Shown: positions 55,700-64,000 of the stretch, piece after piece | Position numbering within the stretch: position 1 is the first letter of the stretch | Layout of the letters: the number at the start of each line of letters is the position of its first letter | NCBI GenBank assembly: GCA_031216915.1 | Contig: CM062291.1 | Coordinates: 35,840,484 to 35,904,483, forward strand | Reading direction: 5' to 3' | Source of the DNA: Pictodentalium vernedei | Taxonomy: Eukaryota; Mollusca; Scaphopoda; Dentaliida; Dentaliidae | Length of the DNA stretch: 64,000 nt | Notes under the pieces: model-generated | Told to the model about the DNA's origin: nothing | The model's input: only the letters and a program-made list of their open reading frames with translations | Databases searched by the model: none | Position numbers and translations under genes: made by a program

Positions 55700-56740
55700 G
55701 AGACCAATATGCAGCCTTCATTGGTAATAGTAACACTATTAGCATAAGCCAAAGATGTAGACAGCGCTATTACTTCATGCGCCTAAATCTTAAGCACAGA
55801 CTGCTGAGATGAAGATAATTTATCATAAGCAGTACGGATAGTTAATTGAATCCACCTTGCAATAGAATGGACTGTAATGTCCTTCCTATTAGGCAGCAAA
55901 GACAGAAAGAAACGCTTACGTTCCTTTCTGATAAACTCAGATCTACGTTTGTAAATACGCATTCCTCTGACTGGACAAAGCAAAGGCCTGTGACCATCTG
56001 GAGACGGAAGAGCCTTAATAACAATAGATTCAGGGTACTTATTAGGAGCCTGATTGTTAGCCAAAAATCCAACATTAGTAGTCAATGAAATAGTGTTATC
56101 AAAACTACGATAGTGAGAATCATCAACAGATAGTGCATAAAGCTCACTAACTCTTCTAGCAGAAGAGAAGGCTAAGAGAAAAGCTGTCTTATAAGATAAG
56201 TATTTGAGATCCACTGTATCAAGAGGTTCAAATGGCGCTTCTTTTAGCTTCAGAAGAACCCAAGCTAAATTCCACTTAGGAATTAACCTAAGGGTTCTAG
56301 GTCTATTTATCGAAAAGTTTTACACTAACTTAGATAAAGAGACATTAGATCCAATCTGTAAGCTATTATGATGAGGATAGGTATCCGATAGCATAGACTT
56401 ATAACCCTTAATAGTATTTGACTGCAGTTTGATCTCGTCAAACAAGTAGACCAAAAAATTAGCAATGTCTGGAATGGAGGGATCATAAATTCAACAGAAT
56501 GTCCCTACACCATCGAGAGAAAACCTTCCACTTAGCCGCATAGTTTAGCGAAGAGGAGGTCCTCCTACAGTTAGAAATCGCGTCCACTGCTCGTCCTGTA
56601 AAATGCTTGCAGTGCAAGAAGGACCGCACAACGGAAATACGTGAAGGTTGAGACCTAGCGGGTTGTGATGCAGTGTGCGCGATTTCCCCTGCGAAAGAAG
56701 GTCCTCCCATGGAGGAAGCTTCCGCAGAATGTCCCACAAC
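55700..56740 (-). pseudogene. Tyrosine recombinase, DIRS copy 3 (inactivated)
   Basis: The N-terminal part (HCKHFTGRAVDAISNCRRTS, YAAKWKVFSRWCRD) lies at about 56700-56490. The catalytic part at 55783-56214 has LAFSSARRVSELYALS with the first catalytic Arg and GHRPLLCPV. A stop precedes the next motif, which reads AHEVI at about 55783-55769: the His is kept but the Arg of His-x-x-Arg is Ile. The Tyr-bearing stretch (ANFYLRN) is present in another frame. At least three lesions make it dead. Confidence 0.82.
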
Positions 56741-56814
56741 AGACACCCGAGTAGATTTATCCATGGTCTCTGGGGTGACAGAGATGCTAGCAATAGAATC
56801 TTGCAGTGAGATTG

Positions 56815-57270
56815 CTAGATTTTTAGCAATATCAGCTGAATCAACGGAGCTGGAGGATACGCATATCCTATCATTCCGTCCCAAGAGACTGAGAGGGCAT
56901 CTACTGCAAACGCTCGAGGATCTGGGCATGACGACACATATGTCTGCAACTGATTGTTGAGATGCGTCGCAAATAAGTCTATCATAGGACGATCCCATAG
57001 GTAGCAAATCTGATTGAATACTCGTTTGTTGAGAGTCCATTCTGACGGCAACATACGACCTTTCCGTAAAAGGGAGTCCGCTAGAACGTTCAGACGGCCC
57101 GGAATATGACGGACCGATAGAAGAACTTGATGCTCTAGGACAAACAGAAGGATTCTTTCCGTTAGATTGAACAACGGAATGGAATGAGTGCCTCCCTGGT
57201 TCTGAATATATGCTACTACTGTCGAATTGTCGGACAGAATTTGAACATGTGAATTCTGAATAATGTTCAT
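56815..57270 (-). pseudogene. RNase H and C-terminal tail, DIRS copy 3
   Basis: VQILSDNSTVVAYIQNQGGT (catalytic Asp region), RHIPGRLNVLADSLL and the DIRS tail PMIDLFATHLNNQ and DALSVSWDGMIGYAYPPAP are open over 151 codons. It runs through without the stop seen at 13828 in the family 2 element. RNase H removes RNA during reverse transcription. Confidence 0.82.
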
Positions 57271-57411
57271 CCACTGACGTAGCCCTAGCCAATTGACATT
57301 ATCTCTTGATGTTTATGTTCTTGTTTAGGAACTGCGGATCCCAAAGACCCTGGCACCTCGAATCTGATGGGCTCAAAGTTGCGCCCCAACCTGTTTGACT
57401 CGCATCCGTCA

Positions 57412-58552
57412 CTATCGTAAAAATCGGATCCGGCAGTTGCAGTGATACTCCCTGAGACATGATTCGACAAGACGATGTTCGATTCGAGCAAATGATTCTT
57501 CACACTCCAATTCTGAGTAAAAATATCTGGAGTGGACAAGTGCGTAGCCACCCCATCGGAATAAGATCGCAGCGGCTCCGCACAAACCTATCAGTCTCAT
57601 GAATTCTCTCGCTGTTACTACATCTGAGTGAAGACAAAAGCGAGCATAACAACTGAATATTGCTCTGGTTAACGGCAGATGAACGAGATTGTTGTGCATC
57701 TCTAAGCTCATTCCCACGTGGGTGAATGACCTGGAAGGCACTCGATCCGACTTTTTTTCGTTTACAATGAAACCGAGATGTCAGAGCAATTGATGCAGAC
57801 TCTGAACATCATTCTGAAGCGTTAACTTGCTGCCGTAACTCTGAAGAATGTCATCCAAGTAGGCCAACGTTACCACAGACGAATGAGCTCGAAAATGAGT
57901 CATTACTGCGATCATTATTCGAGTGAAGGCCCAGGGCACTAGATTCAGACCAGAGCATCATTGCTCGGAACTGATAAACAACTCCTAGGACAGCGAAGCG
58001 AAGATACTTTCTAAACGCCGGATGTACCATGACGTGAAAGTACACATCCTTGAGATCTATGCTCGCAGCATAATCGTTCACTCGAATGCTCGCTCTGACC
58101 GATCGGATGGTCTCCATATAAAATTTTGGAGCCAAGATCAGCTTGTTTATCCAGCTCAGATCTATAACTGGACGAAACGAGCTGTCTGGTCTTGGAACCA
58201 GGAACAGGTGACTGTAGAAAACGGGAGATTCCGGGTTTTCTACAACATCTATAGCATTCTTGTCCATAAGAGACTGAACTTCTGATAGAAGCTAATTTCT
58301 CTTCTGAACGTTTAACGGAAGCCGAGTCCAGCGTGGACTTCGAGTTAATGGAGGTTTTTCCTTGAAGGACAGTTTTAGACCTTCAGAAATAACCCCTTGC
58401 ACCCATGGGTCGTCCGTAATTGACAACCAATTGGTTAAGAGTCTCGACAGCCTTTCGCCCACTGGAACGCAATAGAGGTAAACCACATCCTCCACGACCC
58501 GCACCTCGCCCAGTCGACCTAGGGGCATCTGACTGGTTATCGCGTCCAGCAT
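57412..58552 (-). pseudogene. Reverse transcriptase core, DIRS copy 3
   Basis: Fragments in order: SITDDPWVQGVISEGLKLSF (58292-58552), SSFRPVIDLSWINKLILAPK and AASIDLKDVYFHV (motif A, 57851-58267), AYLDDILQ (motif C, about 57866-57843), then MRLIGLCGAA (57412-57741). Frameshifts occur before motif A and at motif B near 57950. This is the segment missing from copies 1 and 2. Confidence 0.85.
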
Positions 58553-60544
58553 TACGACCCCTACCTGAGTCGCTACTCTGACAGTCTCTGGAGTAAGACA
58601 TAGAGGCTTTCTTAGATCCTCTATAGGAACTTCCCTTGGATGTATTCACCCCCGAAGTGCCTGCCTTACTCCTCCCTGCTGAGTCCGACTTTTTTAAAGC
58701 GGATTTAAAAGCAGAGAATCCGAAGCTTTCTTAGTAATCTGATTATAGACTGTAGAAAGCTTACTGTCGAAGAGAAGCTCTCCTGAGACCGGAGCGACTG
58801 GAAGAGAGTTTTTCACCTTACTATCCACTCTTGTGGATGCAGCCAGGGCAGCATCACGTCTGACTAACTCCATATTGCCACTGAAAGGGCGGAGTTATAC
58901 GTAGAATATGCTATGGCCCTCGAAAGAACTCTCAAGGAAGTTTTGAACATCCTGGAATTCGTTCCTTCGAGATGTAATGATAAGGTGATCTGCGTAAGAT
59001 AATGCATCTAAACGGATTTTTCTGTTAGACAAGATAGTCATCACCAGGGTACTGGATAAATCGACATAGATGCCAGCAATGACAACTCCAAGTCGTCTGC
59101 TTGGTCGTCTAAACACAGAGGAACTCTTGGCATGCCCTGTCCTGCCATTTCAAATCTATTTCTATGATTGATGAAAGGCAGCTGTAGAGCATGAGACGAT
59201 AAGAAACCGGATTTGCCAGTCTTAGAGGCTAGCTTGAATATAGCGCCATTAAGATGTTCAAATGTCCACATGACATTTCTGGACTGGGTCGGAAACTCAG
59301 GCGCAATGTCCCTATTCCGGCCGAATAAGTCTGTGTCCAGTGACACTTTCAGTTTCTTACCAGGTAATGTAGCATTCTGGTCCGGAGAAACAACTTCTAA
59401 AAGGTGTTGCCAGATGAAATCTACGGACACTTTAAGTTGTTCGGAAAGGGAAAATTTAAGCTAGGCTGATTCCCTTTTACCATCAGACTGGACCACATGA
59501 GAATCTCGGCCGTCCCTTTCTGACTCTGCAGGGGAGCGAACCGACACAGCTTCCTCAGACAGTTTCTTTTCTGGAAAAGTTTCTGATGGCTGCTGGGATG
59601 CTGCGATGAATTGAGCTATCTGTGATAGCAAGTCTGTCAAGGAGTCCTGTGGAGCCGCGGTCTTACATAATTTAGCAGCTGGAAGCTCCTGGGACATTAA
59701 TTCCTGCATACTTCCCGACTGGAAAGGCCTTGTGTCCTTGGCTAGTGGATGGCGTGACCTGGTCGACGTGGACTCCCTGGTCAGCGAAGCAGGCTGGATA
59801 TCTGCAGTCACATAGCCAAGGTGCGGTCGTGTGTGCTTAAGTGAGGATGAAGAAGTCAATAGACAAGCCGCGTCGGACTGTCTATGCGACAGAGCATCCG
59901 GAGCGGACGTATGCTCCGACTAACGAACATTACATACAACAACATCTGGGCCCAGATGTTGTTGTAAGAGCGAGGGAGCCTCTCTCGCTCACGGTCCAGG
60001 TAGACCTGGACGAGCTAGCTACCGGACTGACTGGCTTCCTCCGTTCCATCCTCTGATCCGTCGTCGCCGGGTGTGCGTGATCCAAGATTATAGTGCTTGC
60101 AACACCCCTTCTCCTCTCCTGGACTGCAACGGACAAACCCGGCATCACAACCATTTCGTGAATGATTGCTTCACCGGGGGAGCTAGCAGGTGACAAGTGA
60201 CCGTCGATCCTACGTGGGACCTCTTAGGCACTTGCCGCATTCCTTTGAGCACTTTGCCGCTAGCTCATTATTGCGACGACGGAAGCACACTTTTGAAAAC
60301 ATCACGGAAACATCACCCTGTTCTTGTTCCTCTGAAAAAGAGACTGAAAAAAACTAGAGTGACCCTGTGGAGAGAGGACCGGCATGGACCTCTCACCACT
60401 AACAATATACCGTGACACACGTCTCCAACGTTTGTCATCTGAATTGGCACACACTGAGCAAGAATTAGTGCGAGTACACAGACTACAACAAATGCAATGA
60501 ACATGAGAATCAGAGGAAGACTTCCTCGATTTACAATTGAACAA
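58383..60544 (-). pseudogene. Gag-like ORF1 remnant, DIRS copy 3
   Basis: Runs from a Cys-rich N-terminus (HCICCSLCTRTNSCSVC, about 60302-60544) through ELPAAKLCKTAAPQDSLTDL (59461-59859) and a conserved central part (59041-59430) to an RG-rich end (YSRDCQSSDSGRGRNAGRDN, 58383-58649). Frames are broken several times. Confidence 0.7.
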
Positions 60545-61439
60545 TATTCTTTCATTTTGAAAAATATTAAATAGTCATCGCACTTGCACCAACCCTTGAA
60601 AACAAAGATACATAATAATAATAATCCATTACAAACATTCTGAAAATTAATTCCAAAGAAAAAAAAAATTTTCAAAAAAATTTCAAGATATGCCCAAGTT
60701 CCCAATGGAAACGATGAGCCCAAATGGATCCCAAAAAAGCATAAGTGTGGACAAAATTTTTTAAAACATGTCTAAAAATAAATGTTACACTTACGGACAA
60801 TATTAATGTATCTGGCTATGAGTAGAACTAATAGAAGACAAGGAATCACTGTCAGAAGTAACCGGTGTCAATGTAAACAAAAGTGAATAAAAACTGGAAA
60901 CAAGACTCCAGGCACTGAAAATATGGCCCAAAATCAGTAACCAATTTTAACACTATCCGATGTAAAACAGAGGCTTCCAGAGAAGAAACTGCAGTACATC
61001 GGATGGTAGATGCATGTCCGAAATGCCTAACCACCCTAGGGTGTGGACGTAACCATGGGGGAAAACAGAATAAACATTCTGTTACCAAGCCAAAACTCCC
61101 AAGAAATTTCAGTAAAAAAATTACAAAAGCATGGGAGAATAGCAAGTGGGGTATAAAGGAAAGGGAGAGAGGAAACTCTGAACAAACTGTGGAAATTTCA
61201 TAAGAATGTTAACATCAGGTCTATGCCCCGAAATTAGGGAACATGAAATAATTTTGCATAAAAATTATAAGTTACAGCCCTGAACACATCCTTCCACTGT
61301 TTCTTCCTCTCATCCTCTTATTTCATCCTTAGATCCACCATTTCTTTCATGATTTTGTGTCTGGCATCATTTTAACTGAGATTATAAGCACAGATATCAG
61401 TGAGATGTTACTGATTGAAGGGCCAAACAAAGAATGAGA
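60545..61439. other. DIRS copy 3 5' leader
   Basis: Leader region between the gag remnant and the right terminal repeat, alignable with 8250-9150 and 32550-33445 in the other copies (for example GAAACTGCAGAACATC and AACTCCCAAGAAATTT). No independent feature. Confidence 0.6.
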
Positions 61440-61637
61440 ATTTGGCTCCAATTTCGGTACTTCCTGGACACTGCGCATGCGCAGTAGACAAAAGTATGGA
61501 GGACCGCATAGGACATCTATTTTTTGGATTTTGATGCAAATTTTGGGGATGGGGGGGGGGGGGGGGGGGCAAAATTTGTGTTTGGCCCTAGAATTTAAGA
61601 GTTAGCACCAGCTAAGTCTGGGTCATTGGTACAATAT
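61440..61637. repeat. Right inverted terminal repeat, DIRS copy 3
   Basis: Reverse complement of 54645-54835, with the 16-base palindrome at 61470-61485 and a G run at 61551-61569. Confidence 0.85.
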
Positions 61638-61689
61638 AAAAATATTGTGCAACATCCTTGCTTCATGAAATAAGGGCTTTGGTACTTAC

Positions 61690-61801
61690 CAATGAACCAG
61701 TTGTCACATCACTGTTTGAGGAAGTTGGGTCTTTGGTTTTCTTTTTTTTGGTTTTTGTCTTTTCTATCAACTTTGCTCTTTGCTTTGCAGGCATTACACC
61801 C
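61690..61801 (-). CDS. UBR5: UBR5 internal exon (most upstream seen)
   Basis: A 112-base minus-strand exon with acceptor TTTCTTATGTAG and donor GTAAGTACC. One leading base G completes a codon (Trp is expected from the family), then 37 codons GVMPAKQRAKLIEKTKTKKK through TSSNSDVTTGSL. Vertebrate UBR5 has the matching basic stretch (VIPSQQREKMLEKARAKNKK) just before VCLR. It ends in phase 0 and joins VCLR at 52305. A DIRS element begins 46 bases into the following intron. The preceding exon is not visible before the window ends. Confidence 0.9.
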
Positions 61802-62001
61802 CTACATAAGAAACAGTAATAACAAATGACATCGTTAATTGTCAAATAAAAAGAGCTGAGATTTTCATTCACATAATACAGAGGATTATGAAATGGAAGA
61901 ATTCAATTTTTCAGGAATTCTTCACGAGATATATGATATCAGATAATAAAATGGTAAATTTGTTGATGATTTCTACATTTCTACACAATTCCATACAAAA
62001 A

Positions 62002-63034
62002 TGAAAGTGTCAATGACACACTGTAGCTTAACTTGTCTGTGTGTTGTGTTTGATGAAAAGGATAATGTTCAATGTTTTTGAAAGGACTATGAAATAAGAC
62101 AAGAATTGTGATAATTGGGAATCTTTTAATTTCTGTTCCCTGTATGCTATGTTTTCAATACAAATAATATGTGTAGACTATACTGTGTAGACTATACTAA
62201 AGAAATTCAGGGGTGGGTTAATGTGGCCCTCACAGTTAATGTATGTGGCCCTCACAGTTAATATATGTCAACGGAATTTACCAAGTTACAGTGAAATTAT
62301 TTCAAAACATGTCATCCTATCAAGTTACAATGATATCCCTTTATAAATACGGCCTGTAGACTGTGCTAGAGGTTTCCGGGCCTGTGTAGCCATCACGGCT
62401 GACCAATCACAACCAAAATGGGACGTCCTCATCTAGACATTATACTGAGTCATCCTACCAAATTACAATGAAATCCCTTCATAAATACGACCTGTAGACT
62501 GTGCTGAAGTTTTTCCGCTTTTGGGATCGGGCAGCCATCATGGTTGAATGATCGTGGCTAAAAGGGGACGTTCTCATCTGAGCATTATCCGGAGTGATCC
62601 CACCAAGTTACAATGAAATCTCTTCATAAATATGACCTGTAGACTGTGCTAAAGGTTTTTGAGCTTCGGGCCCTGGTAGCCGCCACAGTTGACCAATCAC
62701 GATCAAAAGGGGACATTATCATCTAAACATTATATGGAGTCAACCTACCGAGTTATAATGAAATCCCTCCATAAATACGACCTATAGACAATGCTAAAGA
62801 TTTTTGGGTTTTGGGCTTGGGAAGCCATCAAAGCTGAATGATCACGACTAAAAGGGGACGTTCTCATCTAGACCTTATTTGGAGACATCCTACCAAGTTA
62901 CAATGAAATCTCTTCATAAATATGGTCTGTAGACTGTGCTAAAGGTTTTTGGGCTTCAGGCCCCTGTAGCCATCATAGTTGACCAATCGCGACCAAAAGG
63001 GGACGTTCTCATCTGGACATTATATGAAGTCAAC
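62002..63034 (+). mobile_element. Tandem-core element, family I (family G head)
   Basis: The head TGAAAGTGTCAATGACACAC and TAGCTTAACTTGTC is that of family G (46461), but the core is different: ~145-150-bp units with AAGTTACAATGAAATCCCTT, CATAAATACGACCTGTAGAC and GGGGACGTTCTCATCT, near 62333, 62474, 62625, 62765 and 62912. Cut short at 63034 by a TAGTGCTG end. Confidence 0.7.
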
Positions 63035-63115
63035 TAGTGCTGCCGCGGTTTTCCGGATAACCAGTTAACCTGTGGTTAAAACTTTGACCGGTCAAGAAAA
63101 TGTTTTAACCGGTTA
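63035..63115. mobile_element. hAT-like terminal fragment
   Basis: TAGTGCTGCCGCGGTTTTCC followed by GGATAACCAGTTAACC and ...AACCGGTTAA, similar in style to 43963. No second end or target duplication found in the remaining sequence. Confidence 0.45.
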
Positions 63116-64000
63116 ATCTTACATTTACTATACTCACCGTATATGTCCGTGTATAAGTCGCACCCCAAACTCACACCTGGAATTCCTCCCTTTTGCCTAA
63201 AGCCCATGTATAAGTCGCACCCTCCCATTTTTAAATATATGCAGTCAAAAAGAATTAGTTGCAAGTTACGATTTGCCAATTTGGGGCAGTTTGGGATGCA
63301 ACGGAAATAGGTAAGTTTTGACGGGTTACCACGTGGTGAATAAGATAAAAGAATAAAGGAAAATTATTACTAAAGATTTAAAAAATACTCGCATTTATTT
63401 GTTTTTTGTTTATCACCCCAATGTCTTTCTTCATCCCTGTCAAGAAAATCCAACGCTCGTTTGTGACTGAAAGTTCATAGTTTCAGAATCAGAGCACTAT
63501 TTGTGCCATAACCTGCACAGTTGTTGTGATTAAATTGGTTTTTCCAGAACGCGAGAATGTTCTGGAAAAACCAATAAAAATACAACAAATGTACAGGTTA
63601 CAGTGCAAATTGTTTTCAAATTGTTGTCCCACTCAAGCATTGTTGATGCTATTGAAACTAACTTTACTTGGTGCACGTGTGCGTAATTTATAACCGGACA
63701 TTACACATCAGTGAACTGGAGTTCATGGAATAAATAAATACGTCTCTCCAGGTATTGCTGGCAAACATTTAATGTGTTATTATTTATTTTTTCGTTGTTA
63801 TTTTGATGATTTTGTATTTTTTATGGTTTCATCCATATTGGCCCCACAAACCTGTTGATTTCCGGTACATGCACTGATGTAAACACATGGGCGATTGAAC
63901 AACAACGACTAAACAGAATACTTCTTTATTATTATCTATGATCAATGTAAATAACATTGGCCGGCCTGATATAATAATTACAGTTGAAGCAAGAACACTC
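63116..64000. other. Unassigned, with a hairpin at 63533-63580
   Basis: ATTGGTTTTTCCAGAAC and GTTCTGGAAAAACCAAT form a perfect stem. GTATAAGTCGCACCC occurs twice near 63150 and 63210, typical of MITE ends, but no full element is resolved. No UBR5 exon recognised. Confidence 0.45.

Larger units (their letters stand above)
54605..61643 (-). mobile_element. DIRS-type retrotransposon, family 1 relative (with RT)
   Basis: A 7.0-kb element with ends GTTAAAAAATTTCAAG and ACAATATAAAAAT, inverted terminal repeats (about 54645-54835 and 61440-61637) and an internal complementary region at 54915-55000. It is clearly related to copies at 2436 and 26649 but more diverged, keeps the RT core, and lacks the gag duplication. 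Minus-strand gag, RT, RNase H and recombinase remnants all carry stops or frameshifts. Its right end is 46 bases from the donor of the UBR5 exon at 61690. Confidence 0.9.

Overview
This is a metazoan nuclear window, most likely from a bivalve mollusc. I infer that from intron-exon structure, dense fold-back elements, tRNA- and 5S-derived SINEs, and many tandem-repeat elements that start with an ACAAGRG head, run into GACA/GACG microsatellites and end in a hairpin, a style I know from bivalve genomes. Species cannot be fixed. Most of the predicted reading frames are chance or repeat-derived.

The one host gene recognised is an orthologue of the HECT E3 ubiquitin ligase UBR5 (EDD/hyd), on the minus strand. 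Seven consecutive internal exons lie at 61801-61690, 52305-52163, 39599-39466, 36235-36114, 20560-20438, 19762-19654 and 11276-11125. Every junction has GT/AG borders and compatible phase, and the joined product (about 298 residues) aligns collinearly with the N-terminal beta-propeller (RCC1-like) region of UBR5. The gene continues off both ends.

The introns (0.7 to over 15 kb) are filled with mobile DNA. Four near full-length DIRS-type tyrosine-recombinase retrotransposons, all in the same direction as UBR5, account for about 27 kb: 2436-9354 and 26649-33648 (two close copies of one family that have lost the reverse transcriptase), 54605-61643 (a relative that still has RT, RNase H and recombinase remnants) and 11658-18209 (a younger element of a second family, with an intact gag-like ORF and a polymerase and a recombinase ORF each broken by one lesion). 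Each shows inverted terminal repeats and an internal complementary region that copies the joined ends. A fifth, 394-bp piece of the second family (43003-43396) stands alone.

Around them are SINEs (258-656, 2105-2435, 10397-10722, 36351-36479), a clean non-autonomous hAT element with an 8-bp target duplication (43963-44432), a 2.3-kb TIR element (36771-39077), a 0.7-kb TIR element (51371-52077), many near-perfect palindromic fold-back elements, several sharing a GGAACGAGC-type core, and eight or more tandem-core elements (1296-2045, 11550-18640 split by a DIRS, 23115-25056, 40381-42678, 44936-45500, 45698-46143, 46461-48260, 48595-50183, 62002-63034). Nested insertions let several boundaries be read directly.

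The observations most worth following are: the conserved head/tail code of the tandem-core elements despite unrelated cores; the 16-bp NRF-1-like palindrome in every terminal repeat of one DIRS family; the shared RT deletion in two amplified DIRS copies; the match between a DIRS end and the UBR5 splice donor 45 bp from the insertion; and the solo 394-bp DIRS end unit.
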